Translations under genes and position numbers: made by a program
The notes under the pieces: model-generated
Told to the model about the DNA's origin: nothing
The model's database searches: none
What the model saw: only the letters and a program-made list of their open reading frames with translations
Assembly (NCBI GenBank): GCA_963281155.1
Contig: CAUJLY010000001.1
Span: forward strand, 6,262,001 to 6,326,000
Reading direction: 5' to 3'
Length of the DNA stretch: 64,000 bases
Source: Rhabditophanes sp. KR3021
Taxonomy: Eukaryota; Nematoda; Chromadorea; Rhabditida; Alloionematidae
In this document: one piece after another, positions 34,439-47,340 of the stretch
Layout of the letters: the number at the start of each line of letters is the position of its first letter
How positions within the stretch are numbered: the first letter of the stretch is position 1

Positions 34439-34994
34439 ATCTCATTATTTTAATTATCTTACTTACACTAAAAAATATCTGCCAATTTAATAGTTTTTCT
34501 GTTTTCACTGTAATAAATGTGTTGAAGCAATTTGTTTTTGTCTAATTAATACCTCTAGATGTGCTCACACTAATCAGATAATCACTTACTTCATTAAGGT
34601 TCACTTTATTCATAATATTGGCCATCTAAGGTATTACTTTTTATCGTCTACAAAAATGTTACTTACTAGTTTAATTTTTGATGACTCGTTAAAGAACGTC
34701 CAGATCCTTTAAATGAGTATTGAACATTTTACGTGTTGAAAATATCTTTTAAAATAGTCATCACAGACAATGGCGCGACGACAAGCACAAAGAGTGACAT
34801 GGATTAATTTAATTGAATGTTTGTGTCGATTTTAAATATTTTACTCAAGTATTCCTTTTTAATGGAGATGCACAATCGCTCTTCTACAGTAGTAAACTTC
34901 TGTCCTCTTAATCGAAAAATTGAAGGTGTCATAGTTTCAATTGTAAATAATTGGTTAAATTTTGATGTCATTACCATGTCCGTTTCCCTTTAGT
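34439..34994. other. Spacer
   Basis: AT-rich sequence between the kinase gene and the transposase relic. No terminal inverted repeat identified. Confidence 0.35.
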
Positions 34995-35017
34995 ATTCTG
35001 ATTTTAATTTAGAAATA

Positions 35018-36571
35018 ATGAAGACTTCCAAATCGACCCAAATAGGAAGTGGGACTATATTGGCTGAATCTAAGAGCAATAACGATGCAGGTAAAAGTCC
35101 TGTAGGATTGTCTACTGCAACGCAATTGAAAGGGACTGCTGATACAGTTGCCAAGTCATTCGAGTCATCAAGCTTTACCAATTTCACTCAAATAGTTGAA
35201 AAGACGCAATCATTGAGAGATGTAATTTTTGTGGGTGGCCATCAGTTACAAGAACTGGTAAATGTTATTTAACTGCTGATGCAAGAAAGCACGCCAGAAA
35301 ATGTGAAGAATCGGAATTAATAACGACACCTGAAAATGGTGCTAAAAAGATGTTCAATTAAGTCAGAGAAAAGTAGATTCTATCAAACTAATTGAGAACG
35401 AAGACACAATTGATCAGCAAACCAATCGCAGTCCTTTTACTTCAACACATTTACCGGAACAAATTGTTAAGATGTCATCAATTGAAATTACAAAGCTCAC
35501 TTCAAAGATGGACCAATTTTTGATGAATTTTATTGCATGCGAATGTAATTCCGTTAAATCCAAATTTGATTAAATTTGTTCAGTATCTCAATGCTGCATG
35601 TTCCTTTCCACCTCTAAAAGACTGACTGAAATATGCAAGCCAAAACGTCTGCAATGCATTGCATCTGAAATCGAAACAGTCTTGGCTGATGCAAGTAAAT
35701 ACAAGTTCATTACTTATTAGTTTTTCATTTTAAAGAAGTAATTCAACATTTGCCTCAACAAAGTCTATTCAGGAGCTTCTTCCACGTATGCATTATCCGT
35801 AGTATATTTAGAAAAGGGATTGCTTAAATCAAAGACAGTTGATTTGATCTATAATAAAAGTGAATAATTTATGGATCTTCTTGAAGTTTGGATGGAAAAA
35901 CTTAGGAACATCAATTACAAAAAACACAGTTCTATTATACGGACGGCGATTTAGGATGTGTTAATACAACATGATCATCGAATGTGGCTTCCAAAAACTT
36001 ACCACCACTATTCATCATGCGGTTAAAGAGTTAGGCACTAATATTGAAGCAGTTCGTTATTTGATAGATAAATGCTATGCTATTATTGTTGTCTTCATAC
36101 GGAACATCACATTAACAAATTTTTAGCGAGATAGAGCCAAGTCAGGTAGAATGCTTTAAGAAGAAGTTTCCGCGTCACGCATTTCAATATTTATGAATGC
36201 TCGAGCTTGTTTATAGTGAGAGAACGCGATTGTCAATTTATGAAAAGCAAAATCAAACAAATCCTTGAACCAATTCAATCTCTTTGGAATGATTTCTCTA
36301 ATAAACCAATCCAGCTGAAATTGACCTGTACAAATCGAAATACCAACTATTTTCTGAACTTTCTTATGATGAATTTTGGGAAGCAGACAAGGAAATATTG
36401 CCTAGATTGTACAAATTGTCCCAAAAATACTTATCTATTCCGTGTAACACTTGTTTTAGTGGCAATGAGTGCAAAGCTATAGACAACTGCGTCAAAAACA
36501 ACACTCTCGATTATAAATTCGACCAGATTCAAACAGAAAACCTAATCTTTATTTGGAATCAGAATGATTAA
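35018..36571 (+). pseudogene. Decayed hAT-like transposase
   Basis: A run of short open frames in all three phases broken by many stops. The last piece (about 36330-36571) is the best preserved and reads FWEADKEILPRLYKLSQKYL then SIPCNTCFSGNECKA. It matches the hAT dimerisation-domain pattern (W, LP-x-L, LA-x-x-YL-x-IP-x-TS) and ends with an in-frame stop. A middle fragment (near 35960-36100) reads CGFQKLTTTIHHAVKEL, resembling the hAT C-H-x-L-x-L region. The N-terminal frame 35018-35272 is Ser/Thr-rich and may belong to a different relic. There are no clear terminal inverted repeats or target duplication, so the element is old. It is not functional. Confidence 0.6.
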
Positions 36572-36716
36572 CTTTTTAATATAATCAATTTTTTCCATAG
36601 TAAGTACTTATATTTGAAATAAAATATTTATATTTACTTTGGCAGATACATTTTTAATTAGAAAGAGTAATATATTTAATTGATTAAAATATGTGTGACG
36701 AGTATGTAGATGAAGG

Positions 36717-38470
36717 TTAAACTTTTTGTCCCCACGGATATTGGTTAGAAATATAATAACAAGTATTTTGATTATTTTTTTTGAAAGCTCCGACGTCATT
36801 TAATTTAAAAGGAAACTTTTTGCAGGTAGAATCTTTTGGATTTGACCAGCAACGAATTACACGTGCAAGCTAAAAATATAGTCATATCATCAAGTATAAT
36901 TTAAATTAGCTTACTTCAAATCGTGCTTTGACAACATTTTCAGGATCACAAGTATTAGGTTGACTTAAATCCAGACCATGGGCAGATCCTTCTAAATTCA
37001 AAGCATATAAAGCTCTATTAGTTTGCTCATTAGACAATGGATTAGGCTGAACGCCATCACCAGACCAAGGGTCATTTGGTCCAGAAACAAAAATCAAATT
37101 GGTAACACTATCAAACTTAAAACCAAACGTTGTTTTGACTGCATACTCTTTTAACATACTCTTCTGCCAACCCTTTGTACCGAAAGCAAGTTCACAATAT
37201 CTCTGTTGTAGCCAAGCTGGTCCGTTAAAGACATCGCAAGTATGGAGGAACATGTCATTTGGCAGTCCTAGAGAGCACTTTTCAACAAAAAGATCTGTAC
37301 ACTGTTGCCACCTCCAAATATCGTCTTCAACTAGGGTAGATAATGATGGGTCTGGACAACCTGGAGTGACACAATTTTGTATACTTGGATCGTTCTTGTA
37401 ATTGAAATAAACATTCATAGCTTTTGCTATATTTGTTGCTAAATTTATGTCACTTTTGTAGGGTCCATTTAAATATGTACAAGCAACCTGTAGATGATAT
37501 TTATATTTTAGATCATTTTCAAATTACCTCAACAGGCCAAGCTGGAAGCGTTTTTTGGAAAGAAGTGGGATAAGGGTAGTTTGCTAATGCCATGAGATGA
37601 AAACCTTTCTGAATGTACAATGTTAATATTTGAGCATCATATGCATTCTGCAACAAATTTCCTTTGTCGATATTGAAAATTTGATTTAGAAAGTCAATGC
37701 CCGACTGTTTGGCTGCAATATTTACTATTACATCCCATGATTTCGAAATTAAATCCGTATTACACTTAGAATTTGCAAATATTTTAGTAACGAGATTATC
37801 AAAAGAACCAGGGGAGACTTTACTTCCCCCAAACGATGAAAGTTGTGGGCCAGAAGCATAAGCTCCTGTAATCAGATGGGGATATTTAATTCGCATCCAT
37901 GCTGCTAAGCTTCCCCCATATCCAGTTCCAAAAGTAATTACAGGTGAATTAGTTGAACCAGGTAAGAGACCGTCTTTTAATGCAATTACTAAACTAGCGT
38001 AATCTGCTAATGCTTGACTTGAGGACAAATACCCTAATTGATTAACTGAGAAAGTTGCATTCTTTTGATAAGGTCTATTTTTAAATGATCCATAGTATCT
38101 ATGTTCGGCGAAGATGATGGCAGCATTATTAAATGTGGAGGAAGCTAAATCAAACAGTAAACCCTAGAGCATTTTAAAATAAATATGTTGTTAAGTGAGT
38201 TGTGTATAATTTAAAACCTACAGCAGAATTAACAAAACTTTCAACTGGATCTGCACCTCCAGTGTAAAAAAAGATTGGTCCATCTGGTTTAAAATTTTTA
38301 ACATTCATTAAATATTTCATTTGGAAAGTATCTTCATTTCTGTTTGAAAATTGATCAACGACAGTAGTAATGTATCTAGTTAAATAAGTATAAGTTGGCA
38401 ATCCATTGTCCAATTCAGTTTCAGAATAAACTACCCCAATTAGAATATAAACTAATAAAATTAATTTCAT
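36717..38470 (-). CDS. S28 serine-carboxypeptidase-like protein, catalytic Ser lost (copy 1)
   Basis: Four exons (complement 38222-38470, 37528-38163, 36915-37487, 36717-36869), all phase 0, give 536 residues, normal for S28 (PRCP/DPP7/thymus-specific protease). There is a signal peptide at residues 1-16. The family hallmarks are present: GPIFFYTGG, AEHRYYGSFKNRPY, SQALADYASLV, AAWMRIKYPHLITGAYAS. The nucleophile motif GGSYGG reads GTGYGG, with Gly at residue 164 where Ser belongs. The acid is kept (SGPNDPWSGDG) but AHHLDL reads AHGLDL. It is probably a secreted, enzymatically dead paralogue, perhaps a binding protein. It is tandem with copy 2 in the same orientation, about 275 bases apart, with identical intron positions. 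Confidence 0.93.
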
Positions 38471-38744
38471 TTTTGGATGATTCGATTTGTTTAATGCGTA
38501 CTTATATAATAGAATAGATAACAAAAAATAAATAATACTTAATATGATAACGTGACGAAATTCGTCATATCGTGGTAATTTAAAAGATCCTTATCTACCA
38601 TTGTATCGATAAAGTGATATTTTGTAAAAAATGTGTGATGAAAACGTTAATTGTAATAAGAACAACTAATTTTTAAGGACTTTTGAACGAATTAGAATGA
38701 ATAACAGAAATTTAATAACTGTGAACTTTATTTAATAATAGGTA
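38471..38744. other. Short spacer between tandem S28 genes
   Basis: AT-rich, acting as promoter of copy 1 and 3' UTR of copy 2. Confidence 0.35.
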
Positions 38745-40457
38745 TTAAGCGGTTTGCCCCCATGGGTATTTGTTATAAATTGGTTGGCAAGCATTTTGAT
38801 TATTTTTTGCAAATGATCCAAGATTATTTAGTTTAAAGGGAAAATGTGTGCATGTCGAATCTTTTGGATTGGACCAGCATCTGATAACACGAGAAATCTG
38901 GAAAATAAGAATCATAATTAAACAGATAAAATTACCTCAAATCTGGCTTTTACGAGATTGCTAGGATCACATGTATTAGGCTGAGTTATATCTAAAGCAT
39001 TGGCAGCTCCCTCAATATTTATTGCATAAAAACCTCTTTTTGTTTGATCATAAGGGGTGTTCGCATTTTGTTTAATAGCTGTTCCATAATTGGGATCATA
39101 TGTTCCACTTGCAAAAATCAAATTAGTGATGGAGTCAAATTTTAATCCATATCTAGTTCTTACTTCATCGACTCTCATAAAACTATCGTGATGTCCAATT
39201 TCGCCGAATAAAACACCACAGTTTTGAAGATTCGAGGAAATTATTCCGTCATCTGAACATTCTGGAATAAACATATCACTTGGGGCTCCATCAGAGCATT
39301 GTTGAAAGACTAGATCAGTGCATTTTTGCCAATTCCAAAACGTATCTTTATCCAGAGTAGGTCCATTGCACTTTAAAGGCATTACACAATTTCTAAAACT
39401 AGGATCTTTTGCATAATTGTAATAAACATCTAACGCTTTAGCCATATTTGCCAAAAGGTCCTTTTGTGCCGTAAATGGTCCTTTCAAATATTGGCAAGCA
39501 ACCTAAACATTTAGATTAAATAACAAAGTCTTTAACTTACTTCGACAGGCCAAGCTGGTAAATTAGTTCCAAGGTTAGAAGGGTATGGATAGTCAGCTAC
39601 AGCCATCTTTTCAAACGCCTCTTGTATATAAAACTTCAGGAAATAAACATCCCAAGTTGACTGCAGTTTAGATCTATCATCAATATTGAAAATATCATTT
39701 ATAAAGTCTAGCCCTCCATCCGCTAAAGCCATCATGTCTAATGACCTCCATGTGTGCTCGATTAAGGATACATTACAACCAGAAGTTGAAAAAGTATGAG
39801 TTGCAATTATGTCAAATGAATTAAAAGGGATATTGGCCCCGGGGAATGAAAGTACAGGTGAACTGGATGAATAGGCCCCAGTTACAAGATGAGGATATTT
39901 AACTCTCATCCATGCAGCTAATAAACCACTATAACCTGTCCCAAAAGTTATTACGGCTGAATCAGTTGATCCAGGCAATAGAGTATCTTTGAAGGCAACG
40001 ATTAAATTAGCATAATCTGCCATTGCTTGGCTGGGTGTCAAATATCCCAGATGTTCTGCATCCTGGGTAGCTTTTTCTTGAAATGGTCTATTCCTAACTG
40101 AACCATAATACCTGTGTTCGGCGTAAACTATAGCCGCTCCCATGATTGGCGCCAGTTCATAAATCATACCCTTAAAAGCATAATTATATAATTAAACAAT
40201 TAAACATTTCAACTAACCGTAGTGGATACGAAGTTTTCAATTCTATCTTGACCGCCAGTATAGAAAAAGATAGGTCCATTTTTTGTAAAATATGTGGCAT
40301 TTAGTAAATACTTCATGCTGAATGTATCTATGATGCGGTTCGTAAATTGATCCACTGGTTGAGTTATGAATCTCGTTCCATATGAATTTATTCCATTTTG
40401 CTGGTATGTAGAAATCAAATTAGAGCATAGTATTGCTGAAAGTAAAATAAACTTCAT
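38745..40457 (-). CDS. S28 serine-carboxypeptidase-like protein, catalytic Ser lost (copy 2)
   Basis: Four exons (complement 40218-40457, 39541-40170, 38936-39502, 38745-38897), all phase 0, give 529 residues. There is a signal peptide (MKFILLSAILCSNLIST). Shared family motifs: GPIFFYTGGQD, AEHRYYGSVRNRPF, SQAMADYANLI, AAWMRVKYPHLVTGAYSS. The nucleophile motif reads GTGYSG with Gly at residue 159 in place of Ser, and AHHLDL reads AANALDI, so the catalytic His is lost too; Asp survives in SGTYDPN. Intron positions match copy 1 exactly, showing tandem duplication. Both copies conserve the fold and cysteines but not the triad, so loss of activity predates or parallels the duplication. It is a secreted pseudoenzyme by inference. 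Confidence 0.93.
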
Positions 40458-40820
40458 TTTTATAATTTTGTTAGATAGGTATCAATATGGACAAGTAATT
40501 ATATACTCAATTTTTTGTTATCTTATTGATAAGACTTTTCTTTAAATGTGTCATTTGTGCTGTTGATAATATCTTGAAGTAAAGATAGGATTACATGTAT
40601 TTAGCTTACGTTGGTATGATCATTTATTTCACCTACACGAAGTATTTTAATAAATAGGTTTGCGTATCTTTTACAGCTAACTTTATACCACTTTGCAATA
40701 ACGGAATTGTCTTTTGAGCGCAATTTGAAAATGTAAGGAAGATATAAAGAAAACACACATGTTATAAAAAATCATTTATTTGAATCATGATGTATAAATA
40801 TATTAGTGGTAAATATGTAC
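40458..40820. other. Spacer upstream of copy 2
   Basis: AT-rich. A palindromic TTATCTTATTGATAAG (GATA-type) lies at about 40518-40533, just upstream of the S28 copy 2 start. Confidence 0.3.
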
Positions 40821-41488
40821 TTAGAATAAGAAACGCGATTTTTTCTGGTTTCTAGCAGCACGATAAGTTGATTTAGGTGTCTCGACCAACCCAATTTGTT
40901 CTTTCCTAACTGGCGAATCCATGAGGTCTGAGAAGTTTAAAGACGGTGAGCCTTCTTCATTTTTAGATTTATGTGACAGAAACACATCGGTACTTTTATT
41001 TGTTAAGTAACTTCCATTTCCACCGGCGTAAGAATTAAATGATGAAGCAGAAAAAATGGATCCTTTGGTCCCATTGAGTAGAGATAAATCAACAAAATTA
41101 AGCGCATTTCTACGTTCCGATGTTGATAATCTCACCCCTTCAATCGCATCGAAGTTCTTATAGTCCCCAAGCAGTTCCTCGGCTTTTTCAAAATTACCCA
41201 CACCTTTGCCTCTGTCCCTTGAACTAGTGTCGATCGTTTTCCCATCTCCTAAAGCTCTAAAAGATATAATTAATTGAGTCATCTCATTTTGAAAACTTAC
41301 TGTAGTATCAATTGCACTCCTTCTGTTTTATTGATATTCTTTTGACCACCCCAAAGTCTCTTGATAATAAGACAAGTTATCGCCAAACATAAAATAAGTC
41401 GTGAGAACAAGATGGCATATTCTAAGTTGTAACCGCAACAACTGCTTTCACACTCATTCGTAGGTATTCTTCCAATGTCACCACCCAT
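40821..41488 (-). CDS. Single-pass membrane protein, unknown family
   Basis: Exons complement 41301-41488 and 40821-41256 give 207 residues. A short N-terminus with clustered cysteines (NECESSCCGYN) precedes one hydrophobic helix (LEYAILFSRLILCLAITCLI) and a basic KRLWGG stop-transfer, so it is probably N-out with no cleaved signal. The cytoplasmic tail of about 150 residues is charged and Ser/Asn-rich (RGKGVGNFEKAEELLGDYKN) and ends RAARNQKKSRFLF. No family is recognised. The clean splice phase and consistent composition support a real gene. Confidence 0.6.
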
Positions 41489-41627
41489 AATAACTGAAAC
41501 GTACTTGCAACTGTCACACTTGCAGCAACAAATAACGTATCAATTAGATGACTTGTCTTATATAATCATTTTTAGATTACAATTGGTATTACAAAATATT
41601 GATTAGGTAGTAAATAAAAAAGCTTAA

Positions 41628-42500
41628 ATGAGGACTTTATCAACGTACAAGATGTTCTATGGAAGTCAAACCAATTTTATAATGATTTTTGTAAATGATT
41701 ATTACAGCGAAGCAATGCTAGTTTATGAACATAATATCTGTGAAAAGAGATACATCATGATTTATATTGAAAATGTGTTTGGGTATTTGACTGGGATAAC
41801 AATTGATAAATTAAATGAATATCAGATAGTCATGACTTGAAAGCTATTGGTGATCTTTGTTTGGTTTATCCAGTATCATTTAGTAAATATTTAACCAAAC
41901 TACCAAAAGCAACGAAATCAACTAGTCACATGCTTTCATTGATGCTATTAGATACAAGAGACTCAATTTCTGGTGTTGTTTCAAATGTGTTAATGGAATT
42001 TTTCAATCAAGTAAAGTTTTTAATTTGGACAGTGCAATCGACTCCAAGGAAGCTATTTATATCCGAAATGATTCAAGTGATTATATTTCTTATCAAGTAA
42101 ATGTCAATATAGAGTTTTTAATTACAGCTGCAGTTTCTTGTGTTAATATTGCATCTGTTAATGAAAATACATCAAATGACTCACTTTTGGCGTGTGGTTA
42201 TAGTGCTTTCAGTATTTACCAAGCTAGAAATACTGCAGGAGCAATAACAAGTGCTTTTGACGGATATTGTTGAAATGTCTCAAGCAATGACTGGATCATT
42301 TTCATTTCATAGTCTAGTCAATCGTTTTACAACACTAGAAGTTTGTGGATCTCATTTAAATTCAGTGAACTTTAGACTTAATAATATTACCATTCATTGC
42401 ATGTTTATCTCGTAAATTGATATTCTTTGGTACTCGAATAATCATACCTGTTATAATATAATGATTCAACAACAAGGACCACATACTTTCTTTGCCACGG
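41628..42500 (+). pseudogene. Frame-shifted coding remnant, unknown family
   Basis: Three overlapping open frames in succession (41628-41840, 41837-42100, 42025-42273) have coding-like composition: NDYYSEAMLVYEHNICEKRY, then FSKYLTKLPKATKST, then ACGYSAFSIYQARNTAGAIT. The switches between frames occur without usable introns, and a TTTTTC run lies near the second switch. Weak coding continues to about 42500 (HTFFATGQYLAYVTRK). It may be a decayed secreted or extracellular-domain protein. No family is recognised. Confidence 0.35.
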
Positions 42501-42802
42501 GACAGTATTTAGCATATGTAACTCGTAAAATGTACGTAACTTCCTTATCGTTTTATATGGATATGAATTAGGTTGTGTAAAATATAGTTTGACATTAAAA
42601 TTCGTAAAGAACCAATCTCCTCAGGGGTACGCCCAGCGATGTTACTAAAAAGCTTTTACCATCTATTCCCCGTATTTTGATGACTACTATAAGTAGTAGC
42701 AAAACTCAAAATTGTAAAGTAACAATTGGATTGTGCTTATTAGTTCTTTGTTTGTAAGCTCGTTTACTAAAAATAAAAATGGTATGCATTAAAAATGAAT
42801 TG
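42501..42802. other. Spacer
   Basis: AT-rich. Nothing recognised. Confidence 0.3.
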
Positions 42803-44190
42803 CTAATTTTGACGATTTGAAGGAATTTGATTGCATTTATTTAAAGGATTGACATTAATTATTTCATTGGAAATTTTAGTTTTGAAAAAGTTAGATATTC
42901 CCAGCTGTGTAAAGACTATATTTCTAACTTTTGAATTCAGGTACAACAATGCATATTTCACGTACAATTGTATCCTTGAGTACAGAGATTTTTCCTTTTT
43001 TGTCAGAATCATCACTTTTAGTGGCAATACTGAGACTAAGATCAGGTTTACTATATACACTATATAAATAGATTAATAAAAGGAAGAGGTCATAGGAATT
43101 AAATGAAAGTAAACGGATAAACAAGGATATGAAAGGCATATATTAGGAAAATAATTCCATAGATTAATGTTTGTGGATCGAACCGCGATTCCAAATAAAG
43201 GAATACTGCCAAAAAATGAATCTCAATGAATAGCTAAATTACCAGAAAAGACTTTGAAATTAGGAACATATTTGCTTTCGCAAAAAAGTATTTTTTGATG
43301 TTGAAGGAGTCAATTCGAGATGCAACATAATAATTCGTTTAATTTATCACTAAAAACAATGATTAAATAGCTAAGGAATGACTTTTAGCATAAATTGGCG
43401 ACAATGCCGGCATTTACCCACCGTAACAGCTTAGATATAAACATTAATTCAAATAAAAGTGTAACATAATCTGCATATAGATATTATCTACATATTTATA
43501 TTCTATTATCATACTTATATAACCTTCTTATTTCGTAATAAAGCATCCATCTTTATGCTGTTCACCAAGCCTCTTGCTGAACTCCGTACCTCTATGGTGG
43601 AGGTCTTAATAAAAAGTATCCTATAAATAACCATGTTTGTATTGAACTTTGAATAGTTGTACTTCTTTGTACTTTTTATCAAGTTCAAGATTAATGTGAT
43701 AATTGACATGAATCCATTTAAAAAACTTAAAGCTGTGGTACGAAATTGTCCAATCTTAAGTCAAATGTAATACACTGAATGTTAATTTTACCTTAAAAAT
43801 CGGAGAATTTTGGAAAACAAGAACACGAACATCATTTGCGTACCAATTATTCTTTTTAGCTAAAAACGCTGGACTAACGAAATGATAAGAATCGGGAACA
43901 ATTACAAAAATTATTCCAAAAGTAAACCAATATTGGACGTTCTTTCCAAATACTAGAAAACAAAATAAATTTATTTTAATTGTGTGTAATTTGCACTTAC
44001 AAGAAAACCTTTAATTGGATTCAGAATTGTAATACATATAGTGTTGACTAAAAAAAGTAGAAATGAGTTGTTTCTTTTCTTAATTAAAGTTGAGAGAATT
44101 GAAATGTAGACTATAGTTGGAATAGAAGCAATAATAAGATGAATTATTACTGAAAGTGTTGATAAAGGTACCACAAAAATGGGATGAGTT
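42803..44190 (-). pseudogene. Serpentine receptor fragment (Srv/Srg-like)
   Basis: Pieces of the receptor family that dominates the right half, in order on the minus strand. They are helix 1 (VIIHLIIASIPTIVYISILS, about 44000-44174), the loop between helices 4 and 5 (VPDSYHFVSPAFLAKKNNWY, about 43830-43930), helix 5 plus the loop KKYNYSKFNTNM (about 43620-43710, almost identical to KKYNYSKFETNM of the intact gene at 50.96 kb), and the C-terminal ALLYLNSKVRNIVFTQLGIS (about 42850-42930). Helices 2, 3 and 6 are missing or unrecognisable and stops lie between the pieces. It is a dead copy. Confidence 0.65.
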
Positions 44191-45779
44191 TTTGAATTCT
44201 TAACAATAATGGTTGGTCGGTGGAATTGATTTTGTAATAAAATGATATTTTCTTCTAGGAAACTTATGTTAATTTTAAAAAAATGTGATATAACAAAAGC
44301 TTTACGGTTGATTTAATTATATAAAAGCAATTAACGTGAGTCCATTATGTGATTTTAGTGTATCAGTGAATCTCAAAAATAGTCTATCAAATTATATATT
44401 ACTTTGCAAAATTTAACATACTAGAGTTCAAAAATTAATAATTTATGGAATATTTCATCAAAAATTAACAATCATGAGCAGCATTTTTACTCTTTGCTAA
44501 AAATAATGATCACAATAGCATGTAGATTATGCAGATGCCGTCATGTTATTACATCTTCAAATTGCTTTTAAGATGCTTACGGCAGCCATGTTCTTTACAA
44601 ATAAAAGGTATTTATTCTTATCATCGATATTTCCGGCAGTTTTCTATTTTAATCATTTGGAAACAACATCAAACTTCAAAAAATTATATTGTTAATATTA
44701 AAAATGTGTAGTTTTGGTTTACAATCTTTGAATTATAAAAGTGAATTTAAAATTATTTCCTTTGTTAAAAAATTACCGTATGCAAGTTTTTATTCAAAAA
44801 ATAAACGTACAAACATGTTTATGAAAGCTTATAATTACTAATTTTTGATGGTATAAAGTTGGTAAACTTCTAATTGACTTTTAGATCCAAAAGTTAAAGC
44901 ATGGTATTAGAATAAATTCATGCCTACAAATTTTTGTTATTTTGTAAATTTTCTCGTATAAATTGTAATAAATCGTGCCTTAAAATTCATTTTCATTATG
45001 ACGACTTCAATAAATAGAAGCCGATCCAAGGTTCCTTCATATTTTTATTCTTGACTTTCAATTAGAATCGTTATATTGCGTATATATCCACGTCTTTGTC
45101 TAATTTTAACTAACTAAGCATTATATACACCATCAGTAAATGTCGATGTAGACAACTCGATTTGAAGCCGCAAATGGTACATACCCAAATACGGATTTAA
45201 TTAATTAAGAAAGTTTGCACATGATTAATAAAAGTTGCTTCTTTAACAAAATATAACGATCGTGGCACAAATAGAATACATTTCTACTCTCCAAATGTTA
45301 TTTGAATATATTTCGTCACCGCAGTAATTAGACATAAATATCAAATATGCATGTTGTCTATAAATAAAATAATACAAAAATAAAGTACAACTGTTTTCTT
45401 AGTCTTTTGGATAGCTTTTGACAAATTAATCCTTTTAACAAGTACTCGCAAAATACTGTTTATGCCAATAATTTTGCTTCATATATTAGCTCCATTCGAA
45501 AACAATCTCTATTTCATAAATCTAAAACACAACTTTGGTGAGTCAAATGTCATTTTGTTTAATTTATTTCAAAAATGATAACTAAAGCTTAAATGCTTTT
45601 ATAAAAGCAGTACTTAATAATGAACACAAATTAATTACTTTTGTTTATTATTCAAAGTTGTCTAATAAATTAGCTTTCACTAATATATTTACGCTCACCA
45701 CAAGAAATTGTTATTCTAAAAAATAATATAACTATAATTTGATAATATATTTTGCAGGGCATTCTTCTATTTGTTAAAT
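44191..45779. other. 1.6 kb spacer, nothing recognised
   Basis: Very AT-rich, with stops in all frames. The plus-strand ORF at 44529-44711 has no coding character. Confidence 0.4.
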
Positions 45780-46946
45780 ATGAACAAAAGTAATGAAATT
45801 TTGATCTATAAAATTCAAAGAATTATTCCATTTGTAACAGCATATGTGACTACTGCTAGTTTAGTGTATCATTTTTTGATAGCAATTATATTGTGCCCAC
45901 TATATGCATTGATCATCTTCGGTATATTTAAAAGGTAATTGTAATATAATTTAAATATCTTTTAATTGTGACATTTTCGACGCAAGACAAATGAATTTAA
46001 CTCAGTATTTTTCAAATCGGTTATGATTTCTGGAGTTATCGACTTAATCTTTTTCTTCGATCATTTTGTAACTGGAACTTGCGCTTTGTATTCTCCATAT
46101 GCTCGTATGATTGCTCCAACAACACCAACTCTATGGCTAGGCGGAGTGTACTTTTTTGGATTTTGGTGTGCTTATAGCCTTGATCTTTTGGCTCTTTATA
46201 TTAGTATTAACAGATTTTTCATGATACTTTTCCCAATTAAAGCAAAATTAGTAAGTTGTTTAGTTTCAATTTCTAACTTAAATAATTTGCAGATTTTCGA
46301 ACAAACATTTTACTACACTATGGCATTTATGGCATGTTTAGCTGCCGCGCCTGCGTGGTTTCACATCATCAGCCTTGCATATTTCACACTAATATCCAAC
46401 GAATACACAAACAATATCCCTATTGCCGTCTTCACAAATGTTCCAATCAAAGGATACGAAAAAACCGCTACTAACAATAGTGTTATCATCTTAGTGGTTG
46501 TATCTAGTGCCACATTCGCTATGAACTTAATGACGTTTGGTGGTATAATGTACAAAATTCGTGGTCACACAATCAAAAAGACAGAAATAAAAATGGCCAT
46601 TTATAGGTAAAAAGAACTAATTGTTCAATACATAATATCTAATTTTAGTGTTTTCCTATTTCTGTCACAACAATCTTACACGTGCCTCTTTTATACAGGT
46701 TATTTCGGTGGAAGTTTCCCAGATTTGTCAATTAGTTATTTTGCAAAAGTTATCAAACCTTGGGCTTATGTTATTTTTTGTCTCACCCCAGCTGTCTCAT
46801 TAATGTGCTTGTCCAAAAATGTAAGGTCTATTGTTTTGGAATTTGTTAAAGGTAGGAAAATTGGAAGTAGTCAAATGGGAACCACTCAAATTAAAACCAT
46901 TAAAGAAACTATTATTGCCCCTTCGAGAAGGCTTAATCAAGTGTAA
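45780..46946 (+). CDS. Srv/Srg-like serpentine chemoreceptor with a defective splice acceptor
   Basis: Exons 45780-45934, 45980-46250, 46293-46606 and 46649-46946 would give 345 residues, the family length, with seven helices. Segments shared with its paralogues are YKIQRIIPFVTAYVTTASLV, KTNEFNSVFFKSVMISGVID, FYISIN-type LYISINRFFMILFP, KTEIKMAIYR, and the helix 7 exit LSKNVRSIVLEFVKG. Intron 1 should end just before codons for RKTNEF, but the sequence there is tttttcg rather than tttttcag: the AG is absent. The next AG (4 bases on) would shift the frame. So it is either a real acceptor mutation, a one-base assembly deletion, or a rare CG acceptor. Everything else is intact. It is a putative sensory GPCR. 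Confidence 0.7.
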
Positions 46947-47340
46947 ACATTTTTTACGTATTTTAATTAATGTTATCCTTATAGTCACCGACAACAATAA
47001 GTATTACAATTTATAAAATGATGTCAATAATTGATAAATAATAATTAAACAATTGTATGATTTCCGTGGTGAATGTCGAATTAAGGTTAATTTAATGTAA
47101 TGCCATTATGTTTTATCGGAAATAATAAATGCTAATTAATGAGTGAATAACATAAATATTTTAACAAAATGATTAAAATGGCATGCCCTATACTTTTAAG
47201 GCAGAAAATCACAATTATGCAAAAACTACTTATTACAGATATGCATATGTCGATCAAAAGCATTTTCCGAATATACCAAAATCTTAGTATTGCCCATTCT
47301 TATGGTTAATTGTTTATTTTCATTCATTATATGTATTACA
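46947..47340. other. Spacer
   Basis: AT-rich 3' flank of the receptor. Nothing recognised. Confidence 0.35.
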
